Positions 44,795 through 53,716 of a DNA stretch of 64,000 nt are shown here, in pieces. Each line of letters starts with the position of its first letter. Within the stretch, counting starts at the first letter, position 1. The position numbers and the translations under genes are program-made. A model generated the notes under the pieces. That model worked only from the letters and a program-made list of their open reading frames with translations. It made no database searches and was not told the origin of the DNA. The stretch lies in assembly GCF_016860545.1 (NCBI RefSeq), contig NZ_BNEB01000002.1, forward strand, positions 310,001 to 374,000. The letters are read 5' to 3'. The DNA is from Streptomyces asoensis. Its GTDB lineage: Bacteria; Actinomycetota; Actinomycetes; Streptomycetales; Streptomycetaceae.

Positions 44795-46303
44795 CTAGTA
44801 GGCCCGCCGCCGCCCGCGCCACCACATCAGCCCGCCGCCGATGAGGAGGATGCCCGCCGCACCGGCGCCCGCGGAGGACGCGATCAGCGCGGTGTTGCTG
44901 TCGGAGCCGGTGAGCGCGTCACCGAGCTGGCTGCGGACGTCGGCGCCGCTCTTGGCGCTCGCGCCGCGCGAACCCTCGGTGGGCAGGGCGACGTAGGGGA
45001 AGGCCTTCTCGAAGTCCTTGTCGTTCTTGTCGACCGCGTCGCCCAGGTCGTTCTTGGAACCGACCAGCTCGCCCTCGACGACCTGGAGGGAGGCGTCGAT
45101 CACGTCGTCGGTGAGCCGGCGGCCGTTCGGGAAGCCCGCGTTGTCACCGTCGAGGACACCGAGCCGCTTGGGGCTGGCGGTGGGCTTGATCGAGGTGTTG
45201 AGGCGCAGTTCCTCCGACGGCGTCACGTACGGGGGCTGGTTGAGGCCCTTGACGCCCTTCAGGAACACGTCGACGAGGTCGTTGCGCGGCTCGGCCGGCG
45301 CCTTGATCTTGTAGATCGCCTCGATGAGCTTCGGCAGCTCGGGGTTGGTGACGTTCTTCAGGAACTGGCCGTCGTCCTTCGGCTCGGACGCGTTGAACTT
45401 GTCCTTGTCCTTGATGGGGTTGACGACCTCGTTGACCAGGGGGTTGCCCAGGCGCGAGACCTGCGTGTAGTAGCCCCGGGCGTTCTCGCGCTGGGTGGTC
45501 GACCAGACACCGACGATCGGCTGCTTCTTGGACTCGGTGATCATGTCGGTCGGGACCTGCAACGCGATGGAGTTGACGTTGTAGCCCTTGAGCGTGTCGT
45601 TGCCGACCTCGGAGAGGTCACCGCCGTACAGCAGGTCGAAGACGCGCAGGTCGAGGAAGAACGGGTCGTCGGCCTGTCCCGCGAAGGTCTTGGCGCCGTT
45701 CGGCAGCTTGTAGATCGCGTGGTCGCGCAGCATCGAGTAGTGCGGCATCGACGCCTTGCCGACGTTCGACGGCGCCACCGGCACGTCGTCCGCGAGCTTG
45801 GTCTTGCGCTCGACCTTGCCCTTCTTCGACTTGATGAGTTCCAGGTCGTACGTCTGCGTGATGTTCAGGTCGGGGTCGTCCAGGCTCTCGACGACGCCGG
45901 TGTTGTAGAGGAACGTCTTCTTGTTCTTCGTGTGCGTCTTGAAGGTGTACCGGAAGGTCAGGTCCTCCTTCGCGTCACCGTTGTTGTCGATGTGCAGGTC
46001 GTACTGGGCGTCCTCGGCGAACGGGAAGAAGTTCGGACCGCCGGCCGGCTCCTCGAACGGGATCCAGTTCGCGACGATCGTCGTCGAGTCCGGGTGGTCC
46101 GGGCTCACGAAGGCGTACACGTCGGTGTTGTCGTACTGCGGAGTGCCCGAGATGAGAGGAGCCTCGCGGTGGCTGGAGGCGTAGGCCGCCCCCGGGGCCA
46201 GCGCTGCGGCGCCGGCGGCTGCGAGCCCCCCGGCGGCCAACGCACCGCATATGAGGGTCGCGACGCTCCTGCGTCCGTTGCCGCTCCTGGAGAAAGCTGT
46301 CAT
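44795..46303 (-). CDS. Secreted, membrane-tethered DUF4331 protein
   Basis: This 502-aa protein has a signal peptide (to about AAYA, 42) followed by SHREAPLISGTPQYDNTDVYAFVSP, the DUF4331 signature, and a large beta-rich domain. A C-terminal hydrophobic helix (about 475-493) ends in WWRGRRRAY, so it is anchored at its end. The family's function is unknown. The ATG at 46303 has GAGGACGG upstream. An ECF-type promoter (46343-46370) faces it, and TPR and NicO genes follow downstream after 147 bp. Confidence 0.87.
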   Translation of the reverse strand: MTAFSRSGNGRRSVATLICGALAAGGLAAAGAAALAPGAAYASSHREAPLISGTPQYDNTDVYAFVSPDHPDSTTIVANWIPFEEPAGGPNFFPFAEDAQYDLHIDNNGDAKEDLTFRYTFKTHTKNKKTFLYNTGVVESLDDPDLNITQTYDLELIKSKKGKVERKTKLADDVPVAPSNVGKASMPHYSMLRDHAIYKLPNGAKTFAGQADDPFFLDLRVFDLLYGGDLSEVGNDTLKGYNVNSIALQVPTDMITESKKQPIVGVWSTTQRENARGYYTQVSRLGNPLVNEVVNPIKDKDKFNASEPKDDGQFLKNVTNPELPKLIEAIYKIKAPAEPRNDLVDVFLKGVKGLNQPPYVTPSEELRLNTSIKPTASPKRLGVLDGDNAGFPNGRRLTDDVIDASLQVVEGELVGSKNDLGDAVDKNDKDFEKAFPYVALPTEGSRGASAKSGADVRSQLGDALTGSDSNTALIASSAGAGAAGILLIGGGLMWWRGRRRAY

Positions 46304-46342
46304 GCCGTCCGTCCTCTGTGCCAAGTTGCCTGACGGACAGTG

Positions 46343-46370
46343 ATACGGAGCGAGGGGTGGGTTCGGATTG
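46343..46370 (-). promoter_or_regulatory. Candidate ECF promoter of the DUF4331 operon
   Basis: On the minus strand CAATCC (46370-46365) and CCGTAT (46348-46343) are 16 bases apart. This resembles the SigK-type promoter recalled from mycobacteria (CCATCC-N16/17-CCGAAT). Transcription would start about 33 bases before the ATG. Confidence 0.5.
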
Positions 46371-46434
46371 GTCGAAACCAAAAAACTTTTTCTTTCCTGC
46401 TCACCCGCGTTTTCGGCCCTTCGATACGTACCCC

Positions 46435-46461
46435 CCATCCGGAGGTGTGTTCGTTGCGAAT
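46435..46461 (+). promoter_or_regulatory. Candidate autoregulatory promoter of the ECF sigma gene
   Basis: CCATCC (46435-46440) and GCGAAT (46456-46461) are spaced by 15 bases and resemble the divergent element at 46343-46370. The distance to the ATG at 46514 suits a short leader. Confidence 0.45.
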
Positions 46462-46513
46462 GCCTGGTGTGACGGGGCGGCCCGGGTGCGGCGGCCGCAG
46501 AGAGGGGGACGGC

Positions 46514-47056
46514 ATGGAGGCGGACGAGCTTCTGGTGCTCGTGGCGGGAGGCGACCAGCGGGCGTTCGAACGGCTCTACGCACTCGTGTCCGGGCCGGTG
46601 TTCGGCCTCGTGCGCCGTGTCGTCCGCGATCCCGCCCAGTCGGAGGAGGTCGCCCAGGAGGTGCTCCTGGAGGCCTGGCGCTCCGCCGGCCGCTTCGACC
46701 CGAGCCGCGGCAGCGCCCTCTCCTGGATCCTCACCCTCGCGCACCGCCGTGCCGTCGACCGGGTGCGCAGCGCCCGCGCCGCGGTGGACCGCGAGCAGCG
46801 CGAGGCGGGGCGCTTCCACGACCCCGCCTTCGACCAGGTGGCCGAGGAGGTCGAGGCGGGCCTGGAACGCCAGTTGGTCCGCCGCTGCCTCGACCGGCTG
46901 ACGGCGCTCCAGCGCCAGTCGGTCACCCTCGCCTACTACGACGGCTACACGTACCGTGAGGTGGCCGACCGGCTGTCGCTGCCGCTGGGCACGGTGAAGA
47001 CCCGGATGCGTGACGGACTCACGCGGCTGCGCGACTGCCTGGGAGGTGCCGCATGA
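46514..47056 (+). CDS. ECF sigma factor, SigK-like
   Basis: This 180-aa protein has sigma region 2 (AFERLYALVSGPVFGLVRRVVRDPAQSEEVAQEVLLEAWRSAGRFDPSRGSALSWILTLAHRRAVDRVRS) and region 4 (LTALQRQSVTLAYYDGYTYREVADRLSLPLGTVKTRMRDGLTRLRDCL). The layout and the following membrane anti-sigma with a zinc motif match the SigK/RskA (ECF19) group. The ATG at 46514 has GAGGGGGACGGC upstream; earlier in-frame starts are possible. It is divergent from the DUF4331 operon, its likely target. Confidence 0.9.
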   Translation: MEADELLVLVAGGDQRAFERLYALVSGPVFGLVRRVVRDPAQSEEVAQEVLLEAWRSAGRFDPSRGSALSWILTLAHRRAVDRVRSARAAVDREQREAGRFHDPAFDQVAEEVEAGLERQLVRRCLDRLTALQRQSVTLAYYDGYTYREVADRLSLPLGTVKTRMRDGLTRLRDCLGGAA

Positions 47057-47871
47057 GTGTGCTCGGCCTGTTCCGCCGCGAGGACCTGCACTCGCTGGCC
47101 GCCCCCTACGCGCTCGACGCCCTCGAACCCGACGAACGCCGCCGCTTCGAGAAGCATCTGACGGGCTGTGACCGCTGCTCCGCCGAGGTGCGGCTGCTGG
47201 CCGAGGACGCCGTACGGCTCGCCTGGTCCCAGGCGGCGCCGCCCCCGGCGGCCATGCGCAGCCGGGTGCTGGCGGCGGTCCAGAGAACGCCCCAGGAGTC
47301 CTCCCGCGCGCCGGCGCGCGAGCACGCGCCCCAACTGCCCCCGCACGTCTGGGGCACGCAACCACCGCCCGGACGCCTCCGTGCGCCCCGCGCGCGCCGC
47401 CCGCTGTTCGTGCCCTTCGCCACCGCGACCGCGGCGGCGGCCCTCGTCGTCGCCGCGCTCTTCGCCGTCCAGGCGGGCCGCAGTCAGGACCAACTCGACG
47501 CCGCGCGCGACCAGGCACGTGAGATCGCCCACGTTCTCGCAGCTCCGGACGCGCGGTCGAGCACCGGGAAGGACGCCCGGGGCCGCAGTATCGGAGTGCT
47601 GGCCTCCGCCGAGGAGGGACAGGCGGTCGTCACCCTGAGCGGATACGGCGCTCTGCCCTCGGGGCAGGTGCATCAGCTGTGGCTCATGCGCCCCGACGCG
47701 CAACCGCGCTCCCTCGGGCTCTTCGACGCCGACACGCCCTTGGTCGCCACCGGCCTCGACAAGAGCGCGACGTCACTCGCTGTGACCGTCGAGCCCGACG
47801 GGGGATCCCCGCAGCCCACTACTCAGCCGATTGTCCAACTCACCCTGAAATCGGTCGGATTCGGAGAGTAA
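47053..47871 (+). CDS. Membrane anti-sigma factor, RskA-like
   Basis: This 272-aa protein has an N-terminal zinc anti-sigma domain with HLTGCDRC (His35, Cys39, Cys42) after DLHSLAAPYALDALEPDERRRFEKHL, a transmembrane helix near 117-139 and an extracytoplasmic RskA-type domain (GVLASAEEGQAVVTLSGYGALPSGQVHQLWLM, DGGSPQPTTQPIVQLTLK). It should hold the upstream sigma factor at the membrane until a signal releases it. The ATGA overlap with the sigma gene ensures 1:1 production. Confidence 0.9.
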   Translation: MSVLGLFRREDLHSLAAPYALDALEPDERRRFEKHLTGCDRCSAEVRLLAEDAVRLAWSQAAPPPAAMRSRVLAAVQRTPQESSRAPAREHAPQLPPHVWGTQPPPGRLRAPRARRPLFVPFATATAAAALVVAALFAVQAGRSQDQLDAARDQAREIAHVLAAPDARSSTGKDARGRSIGVLASAEEGQAVVTLSGYGALPSGQVHQLWLMRPDAQPRSLGLFDADTPLVATGLDKSATSLAVTVEPDGGSPQPTTQPIVQLTLKSVGFGE

Positions 47872-47997
47872 TCGGGGAGGAGTCGTCAACCCCCTTACGG
47901 GGAAGGTGAATCCCGACAGCTCGATACACGGGTGCCTCGACGGGACGATAGGGTTACCCTGCCCGGGCCGGGTGGACTCGTACGGGTGGGGAGTGAC

Positions 47998-48279
47998 ATG
48001 GAACAGATAACGATGCACAGCAGGGCGAGGGTCCCCGCGATCACCTGCGGGAGCAGCGCGACCAGTTCGCGCCTCGACCGCCATCTCTCGGTACTGGCGG
48101 GTCCCGCCATACCGCAGCGCGAGACGCTCGAGGCGACCTCGCTCATGCGGGAGCTGACGGCACGTGAGCCCGCACGTGGTCACGGCCCGAGGACCACGCG
48201 GGCGCGGGTGAGCCGGGTCTCGCTCTTCGCACCGCTGCGCCGACTGCGCCGTTCGCTCTTCGGCGGCCACAAGCACTGA
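47998..48279 (+). CDS. Small hypothetical protein, 93 aa
   Basis: Function not recognised. The protein begins MEQITMHSRARVPAIT and has a Leu/Ser/Thr-rich centre and a very basic C-terminal half (RTTRARVSRVSLFAPLRRLRRSLFGGHKH), so it may bind nucleic acid or the membrane face. GGGGAG lies before the ATG at 47998 and the frame shows normal coding bias. A TAGGGT sequence about 45 bases upstream could be a -10 element. It lies downstream of the sigma/anti-sigma pair but separated by 126 bp. Confidence 0.6.
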   Translation: MEQITMHSRARVPAITCGSSATSSRLDRHLSVLAGPAIPQRETLEATSLMRELTAREPARGHGPRTTRARVSRVSLFAPLRRLRRSLFGGHKH

Positions 48280-48314
48280 CCGGCCGGCGCGCCCTCACCA
48301 ACCGAGTCCCGCGC

Positions 48315-49520
48315 TCAGGCGGCCACACCGTCCCGGCGCAGCGCTGCGATCTCCTCGTCCGTCATCCCCACGGCACGCAGCAGCGCTCCGGTGTGCTCCC
48401 CGAGCGCGGGAACGTCCCCCATCCGTGCCTCCGTCCCGCCCGGCAGCGTGATCGGGGGCAGTAGAGCCCGCAACGGTCCGACCGGCGTCCCCACCTCCCG
48501 CCACCGGTCACGGGCCGCCAGCTGCGGATGCTCCGCCAGCTCGTGCAGGTCCCTCAGGCGCGCGCACGCGATGCCCGCGCCCTCCAGCCGTGCCAGCGCC
48601 TCGTCGGTGGTCAGCGCCCCGAGCGCCCCGGCCACCAGGGCGTCCGTGCGGTCCCGGTTCGCCACCCGCGCCGCGTTCGTCGCGTACGCCGGGTCCGTCG
48701 CCGCGTCGGCCCGCCCGAGGACCTGCCCGGCCAGGCGCCCCCACTCCCGGTCGTTCTGCACGGAGAGCAGCACCCGGCCGCCGTCGGCGGTGTCGTAGGC
48801 GTCGTAGGGCGCGATCACCGCGTGCGCGAGGCCGGTGCGGGCCGGGGCGGCGCCGCCGTGCATCGTGTGGTGCAGCGGATGCCCCATCCACTCGGCGAGC
48901 GCGTCCAGCATCGACACCTCCACCGGCCCGCCCCGCCCGGTCGTGCCCCGCCGCACCAGCGCCGCCAGCACGCCCGAGAAGGCGTACATGGCCGCCGCGA
49001 TGTCCGCCGCCGGGATGCCGGCCTTCACCGGCCGCTCCGGCGTCCCGGTCACCGACACCAGCCCCGCCTCGCACTGCACGAGCATGTCGTAGGCCCGCTT
49101 GTCCGCGTACGGCCCGCCCGCCCCGTACCCGGAGATGTCGACGGCAACCAGCCGCGGGTGCGCCGCGCACAGGGTGGCCGCGTCCAGGCCCAGCCGGGCC
49201 GCGGCACCCTGCGCCAGGTTCTGCACGAACACGTCCGCGCCGGCGACCAGCCGCCGTACGACGTCCAGGCCCCGCGGGTCCTTGACGTCCAGCGCGATGG
49301 ACTCCTTGCCCCGGTTGCACCACACGAAGTGCGAGGCGAGACCGCCCGCGGCCGTGTCGTAGCCGCGGGCGAAGTCGCCGCCGTCGATCCGCTCGACCTT
49401 GATCACCCGGGCGCCGAGGTCGGCGAGCTGCCGGGTGGCGAACGGGGCCGCGACGGCCTGTTCGACGGCGACGACGGTGAGGCCCTCCAGGGGCAGCGGC
49501 GGCACGGGGCTCTGGTCCAT
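48315..49520 (-). CDS. CoA-transferase family III (CaiB/BaiF) protein
   Basis: This 401-aa protein has the class III CoA-transferase pattern: LPLEGLTVVAVEQAVAAPFATRQLADLGARVIKVER at the start, the catalytic Asp145 in RAYDMLVQCEAGLVSVTG and SMLDALAEWMGHPLHH. Such enzymes move CoA between carboxylic acids by an aspartyl-CoA intermediate. Substrate unknown. The ATG at 49520 starts a gene 11 bases after the end of a neighbouring minus-strand gene, so they may share a message. Confidence 0.9.
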   Translation of the reverse strand: MDQSPVPPLPLEGLTVVAVEQAVAAPFATRQLADLGARVIKVERIDGGDFARGYDTAAGGLASHFVWCNRGKESIALDVKDPRGLDVVRRLVAGADVFVQNLAQGAAARLGLDAATLCAAHPRLVAVDISGYGAGGPYADKRAYDMLVQCEAGLVSVTGTPERPVKAGIPAADIAAAMYAFSGVLAALVRRGTTGRGGPVEVSMLDALAEWMGHPLHHTMHGGAAPARTGLAHAVIAPYDAYDTADGGRVLLSVQNDREWGRLAGQVLGRADAATDPAYATNAARVANRDRTDALVAGALGALTTDEALARLEGAGIACARLRDLHELAEHPQLAARDRWREVGTPVGPLRALLPPITLPGGTEARMGDVPALGEHTGALLRAVGMTDEEIAALRRDGVAA

Positions 49521-49530
49521 GGGGTGGATG

Positions 49531-50679
49531 CTAGATCAGCGCGAACTGGCCCTCCGGGCCCTCCTCGTGGTGGTCGAGGACCGTCGCCGGACGGCGGGCC
49601 GGGGCGGGCACGGGCAGGACGCCCGCCGCCCGCAGCTCCTCCGCCGTGACCGTGTCCGGCACCGTCAGCTCCTCCTGCCGTGCGCGCACCTGGGCGAACA
49701 GCGCCAGCACGGTGATCAGTTCGAGGAGCTCGGACGTCCAGGCCTGCGGCCAGGCGGCCGGACCGATCGCGGCCAGCGTCCCCGGCTCGGCGGCCTGCGC
49801 CGTGCGGGCCGTGAACCACTGCTCCAGGACGCGCACCCCGCCCGCCTCGAAGTCCCAGGCCTGTGGGGGGACGGGGGAGACGCGCCCGCCGTCCAGGTGC
49901 AGGGTCTCCTCGTCGCGGTCGTAGCGCAGCGTCAGCGGCCGGGCCGGCAGCGGGGCGCGGACGTAGGGGCGGCGGCCGCCCGGGAGCCGGGGGCGTTCGC
50001 CGTCGCGGCGCAGCAGCCACAGGGCGCGGCGGCCCAGTTCGACCCCCCGCGCCCAGAGTTCCGGGTCGCGGGTGAGCGGCACCGTGAGGCCGGGCCGCAC
50101 GGCGGTCAGGGTCCAGGCCAGGAAGTCCACCGGATCGGGGGAGTGACCGAGGTGTTCGAGCAGCCCCGGCGCCAGGTTGGGTTCGGTGCCGCCGGGGCGC
50201 CGGTACAGCGGCCGGACGCGGCCCGGCCGCGCCAGCGGGAGCAGCGAGGTCGCGAGCAGCGGCGGGCCCGGCGGGGCGGGCGTCTCCAGGACGAAGACCT
50301 GACGGGCGTCCGCCACCCGCCACAGCTCCGGGCGGGCGGCGTCGATCAGCCGGTGGTCGGGGATCAGCCACTGCTCGTCGAAGGGTGCGGCCAGGACCCG
50401 CACGGGCTCCGCGCAGGGCCCCGAGGCGCGGTCCAGCCGCTCCGTGCCGCCGGTGAGGCCGGGCAGCTGCCCGACCGCCGTGTGCGGGGTGCGGGAGCGC
50501 GTCGGCCGGAACAGGGCCTCGCGCTGCGGCCCCTCGGCCTTCAGCAGCGTGTCCCAGCGGGTCTTCAGACAGGCCGGGTCGGGGCCCGTCGGCCACCCCC
50601 GGCCCAGCCGCGGCGGTGCGACGGACCACGGCATGAGGTCCGCCAGCGGCGGAGCGTCGTCGGGCGTCACGCCGGGCAT
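49531..50679 (-). CDS. Orphan type ISP restriction-modification-like C-terminal domain protein
   Basis: This 382-aa protein shows features of the type ISP (LlaBIII-like) specificity domain: FVLETPAPPGPPLLATSLLPL, RPLYRRPGGTEPNLAPGLLEHLG and DFLAWTLTAVRPGLTVPLTRDPELWARGVELGRRALWLL. No methyltransferase motif or helicase domain is visible in it or beside it, so it is an orphan remnant or a protein with another role. The ATG at 50679 is preferred. Identification is moderate because it rests on remembered family patterns. Confidence 0.6.
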   Translation of the reverse strand: MPGVTPDDAPPLADLMPWSVAPPRLGRGWPTGPDPACLKTRWDTLLKAEGPQREALFRPTRSRTPHTAVGQLPGLTGGTERLDRASGPCAEPVRVLAAPFDEQWLIPDHRLIDAARPELWRVADARQVFVLETPAPPGPPLLATSLLPLARPGRVRPLYRRPGGTEPNLAPGLLEHLGHSPDPVDFLAWTLTAVRPGLTVPLTRDPELWARGVELGRRALWLLRRDGERPRLPGGRRPYVRAPLPARPLTLRYDRDEETLHLDGGRVSPVPPQAWDFEAGGVRVLEQWFTARTAQAAEPGTLAAIGPAAWPQAWTSELLELITVLALFAQVRARQEELTVPDTVTAEELRAAGVLPVPAPARRPATVLDHHEEGPEGQFALI

Positions 50680-50704
50680 CGTACGACGGGCCGGGCGCCG
50701 TCCT

Positions 50705-51454
50705 TCACGTCGCGTCGAGGGTGACGGTGAAGGAGAAACGGTCACCCCGGTAGTGGATGACGGCCGCGTCGAGGACCCGCCCGCCCGTGTCGTAGGTGAC
50801 GCCCGTGTAGTGCAGGATCGGGCTGAGCAGCGGGACCCGCAGCAGCTGGGCGGTCTCCGGGTCGGCCAGCCGGGCCTCGACCGTGTCGGTGATCCGGCCG
50901 ATGTCCGCGCCCACCAGGTCCCGCAGCACCTTCGTCATGGGCCTGCCGACCAGATCGGCCGGGTCGATCCGGGCGGCGAGCTCGGGACGGACGTAGTTGC
51001 GGGCGTGGTTGGTCGGCTCGCCCGTCTTCGCGTCGCCGCGCAGCCGGTGGTACGTCGCCACCTCGGTCAGGTCCGGGAAGTACTCGGCGACCTCGGCCGG
51101 GACGGCGGTGCGGCCGTGGCCGAGCACCTGCGTCGTCATCCCGGACTGCTGGGCCACGATCGCGTCGACCGAGCCCAGGAGGCGGACCGGGGCGCCCCGC
51201 AGCGCCGTCGGCTCGATGAAGGTGCCCCGCCGGCGGTGCCGGGTGATCAGCCCTTCGTCCTCCAGTTCCTTCAGCGCCTGCCGCATGGTCAGCACGCTCA
51301 CCCCGTAGTGGCCCGCCAACTGCTCCTCGGTGGGCAGCCGCAGCGGGTCCTGCGGCGAGCGGCCGAGTATGGAGGCGCGCAGCGACTGCGACACCTGGTA
51401 CCAGAGCGGCAGCTTGCGGGTGAGGACGATCGAGTCCGGGGCGAAGGAGGTCAC
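50705..51454 (-). CDS. GntR-family regulator with UTRA domain
   Basis: This 249-aa regulator has an N-terminal winged helix (PLWYQVSQSLRASILGRSPQDPLRLPTEEQLAGHYGVSVLTMRQALKELEDEGLITRHRRRGTFI) and a C-terminal UTRA ligand domain (HRLRGDAKTGEPTNHARNYVRPELAARI, then PILHYTGVTYDTGGRVLDAAVIHYRGDRFSF). It starts with a GTG, 26 bases downstream of the hmgA stop in the same direction. It is therefore likely co-transcribed with hmgA and may control tyrosine/homogentisate breakdown, perhaps through the inverted repeat at 52861. Confidence 0.9.
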   Translation of the reverse strand: MTSFAPDSIVLTRKLPLWYQVSQSLRASILGRSPQDPLRLPTEEQLAGHYGVSVLTMRQALKELEDEGLITRHRRRGTFIEPTALRGAPVRLLGSVDAIVAQQSGMTTQVLGHGRTAVPAEVAEYFPDLTEVATYHRLRGDAKTGEPTNHARNYVRPELAARIDPADLVGRPMTKVLRDLVGADIGRITDTVEARLADPETAQLLRVPLLSPILHYTGVTYDTGGRVLDAAVIHYRGDRFSFTVTLDAT

Positions 51455-51480
51455 GGGCTATCCGTACCGGTCGGCATCGT

Positions 51481-52821
51481 TCAGTGCAATGTTCCGTCGG
51501 ACGGACGGAAGTGCCGTTCGAGGCCCTGCCAGACGTCGTCGTAACGCGGTTGCAGGTGGTCCGCCCCGGCCGCCTGCCCGGTGAGCGCGATCGGCCAGCG
51601 GGTCTCGAACATGAAGGCCAGCCCGTCGTCGATCTTCTGGGGCCGCAGCTCGGCGGCGCTCGCCCGGTCGAAGGTCTCCCGGTCCGGGCCGTGCGCCGAC
51701 ATCATGTTGTGCAGCGAACCGCCGCCCGGGACGAAGCCGCCCTTGCCGGCCGTCTTTGCGTCGTACGCGCCCTCGATCAGGCCCATGAACTCGCTCATCA
51801 CGTTCCGGTGGAAGTACGGCGGCCGGAAGGTGTCCTCGCCGACCAGCCAGCGCGGGGCGAAGACCACGAAGTCCACGCCGGCCAGACCCGGGGTGTCGGA
51901 CGGGGACGTCAGCACCGTGAAGATCGACGGGTCGGGGTGGTCGTAGGAGATGCTGCCGATGACGTTGAAGCGGCGCAGGTCGTAGACGTACGGCAGATGG
52001 TTGCCGTGCCAGGCGACGACGTCGAGCGGGGAGTGGCCGTAGGTCGCGCTCCACAGGTGGCCGCAGTACTTGTTGACCACCTCCACCGGGCCCTCGACGT
52101 CCTCGTAGGCGGCGACCGGCGCCCGGAAGTCGCGGGGGTTGGCCAGACCGTTGGCGCCGATCGGGCCGAGGTCGGGGAGGCGGAAGGGGGCGCCGTAGTT
52201 CTCGCAGACGTAGCCGCGCGCCGAGGCGTCCAGGAGGTCGACCCGGAAGCGGACCCCGCGCGGGACGAGCGCCACCTCGCCGGGTTCGGCGTGCAGCAGG
52301 CCGAACTCCGTGCGCAGCAGCAGACCGCCGTGCTCGGGGACGATCAGCAGTTCGCCGTCGGCGTCGCTGAACACGCGTTCCATGGAGGCGTTCGCGTGGT
52401 ACAGGTGCACGGCCACGCCGGTGCGCTGGGTGGCGTCGCCGTTGCCGCCGAGGGTCCACAGGCCGGCCAGGAGGTCCGTGCCGGCGGGCGGCTCGGGCAG
52501 GGGGTCCCAGCGCAGCCGGTTCGGATCGGGGACCGTCTCCGTGAACGGGCCGGTGCGCAGGGCGCCGTCGTCGACGCGGGTGAACGCCGGATGCGCCGCC
52601 GACGGGCGGATCCGGTAGAGCCACGAGCGGCGGTTGTGGGCGCGCGGCTCGGTGAACGCCGTACCGCTGAGCTGTTCCGCGTACAGGCCGAGAGGCGCGC
52701 GCTGCGGCGAGTTGCGGCCGTCGGGCAGGGCGCCCGGAACGGCCTGTGAGGCGTGCTCGTTGCCGAACCCGGAGAGATAGGTCAGGCCCTCGGCCGTCTT
52801 GCGTGCGTCCCCGCTGCTCAT
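51481..52821 (-). CDS. hmgA: Homogentisate 1,2-dioxygenase
   Basis: This 446-aa iron enzyme opens homogentisate to maleylacetoacetate in tyrosine and phenylalanine catabolism. The sequence follows the family throughout: [53 protein letters not shown] and [16 protein letters not shown]. The last supplies the Fe ligands His and, six residues on, Glu. The ATG at 52821 has GGGAGC upstream. An inverted repeat TCCTA-N10-TAGGA lies about 40 bases upstream of the start. Confidence 0.97.
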   Translation of the reverse strand: MSSGDARKTAEGLTYLSGFGNEHASQAVPGALPDGRNSPQRAPLGLYAEQLSGTAFTEPRAHNRRSWLYRIRPSAAHPAFTRVDDGALRTGPFTETVPDPNRLRWDPLPEPPAGTDLLAGLWTLGGNGDATQRTGVAVHLYHANASMERVFSDADGELLIVPEHGGLLLRTEFGLLHAEPGEVALVPRGVRFRVDLLDASARGYVCENYGAPFRLPDLGPIGANGLANPRDFRAPVAAYEDVEGPVEVVNKYCGHLWSATYGHSPLDVVAWHGNHLPYVYDLRRFNVIGSISYDHPDPSIFTVLTSPSDTPGLAGVDFVVFAPRWLVGEDTFRPPYFHRNVMSEFMGLIEGAYDAKTAGKGGFVPGGGSLHNMMSAHGPDRETFDRASAAELRPQKIDDGLAFMFETRWPIALTGQAAGADHLQPRYDDVWQGLERHFRPSDGTLH

Positions 52822-52860
52822 GATCGCTCCCTCCGGCGCCCCGCGGGTGCGCCTGCTGAT

Positions 52861-52880
52861 TCCTATGCATCACCGTAGGA
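52861..52880. promoter_or_regulatory. Inverted repeat TCCTA-N10-TAGGA upstream of hmgA
   Basis: The site sits 40 bases before the hmgA start, in the region where its promoter should lie. It is a likely operator; the GntR protein encoded downstream of hmgA is the nearest candidate binder. Confidence 0.5.
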
Positions 52881-52985
52881 TTGCGTTTTCACCGGCGCAA
52901 GAGGTGCGCCCGGTCCTCCTCCCTGAGGACGATCAAGTCGGCCGGAACCAGACCCCAGGGGGATTCGCGTGCCGGACCGTTGTTC

Positions 52986-53001
52986 TACGCTCCACCGCAT
53001 G
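52986..53001 (+). promoter_or_regulatory. -10 element for a likely leaderless mRNA
   Basis: TACGCT (52986-52991) is seven bases before the ATG at 52999, as in the two other leaderless candidates of the window. Confidence 0.4.
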
Positions 53002-53514
53002 TCGTGGACGCGCGGAAGCCTCGCCGTGGCCGCGGTCTGTGTCCTGCTGCTGACCGGATCCGCCGGCTGCGGCACCGGTGACGCCCGGGAACGGGGGGAC
53101 GCGACGACCGCGGCCTCGCCCGCGCCCGTGGGCAAGGTGCTGGACGACACGGACGACGAAGGGCGGCACTACCGCGAGGTGGAGAAGAAGGGGGCGCCCG
53201 GGGTGGGTGTCGAGGTGCAGCCCGAGGCCGACGGCAGCTGGGACGTCCGTCTGAAGGTGGAGAACTTCCGGTTCACGCCCACGGGGGCGAAGGCGCGCGC
53301 GGTCCACGGCCGCGGCGCCGCCCGGCTCTACGTCGACGACCAGCCGGTGGCCGACCTGCGCACCCCGTCCTACCGGATCCCGGCCGGCTACCTCCCGCAC
53401 GGCACCCACCAGGTCACCGCCCGGCTGTACGCGGACGACGGCACGGTGTGGGCGGTGGACGGCAAGCCGGTGCAGAGCACCGCGTACATCACGGCGTCGG
53501 AGCCCTCACCGTGA
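52999..53514 (+). CDS. Lipoprotein, 171 aa
   Basis: A lipoprotein signal is visible: a basic start (MSWTRGSLAV), hydrophobic stretch and lipobox GSAGC with the lipid-modified cysteine at about residue 24, followed by a Gly/Asp/Arg linker. The C-terminal domain (VGVEVQPEADGSWDVRLKVENFRFTPTGAKARAVHGRGAARLYVDDQPVADL and YLPHGTHQVTARLYADDG) looks like an immunoglobulin-like fold. Binding partner unknown. The ATG at 52999 appears leaderless and lies in the divergent region upstream of hmgA. Confidence 0.8.
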   Translation: MSWTRGSLAVAAVCVLLLTGSAGCGTGDARERGDATTAASPAPVGKVLDDTDDEGRHYREVEKKGAPGVGVEVQPEADGSWDVRLKVENFRFTPTGAKARAVHGRGAARLYVDDQPVADLRTPSYRIPAGYLPHGTHQVTARLYADDGTVWAVDGKPVQSTAYITASEPSP

Positions 53515-53538
53515 CGTCCGCGCGCTGACGGCCTCGCC

Positions 53539-53598
53539 GTGACGCCCGGCGTCGTGACGCCCGGCGTCGTGACGCCCGCCGCCGTGACGCCCGCTTCC
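53539..53598 (+). repeat. Four tandem 15-bp repeats
   Basis: The units begin at 53539, 53554, 53569 and 53584. The first two are GTGACGCCCGGCGTC and the last two keep the GTGACGCCCG core. They lie in the gap before the TetR gene and show no gene or hairpin function. Confidence 0.8.
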
Positions 53599-53716
53599 CC
53601 TCCCGCCGGCCGCCCCGCGGCCGGACGCCTCTTTCGGTGCCCCGCTCATTGAGTGCACCAGGCATCTTTCTCCGTACCCAGGGGTGAGGTTCACCCGGCC
53701 GCGACGGAAAGGCATC

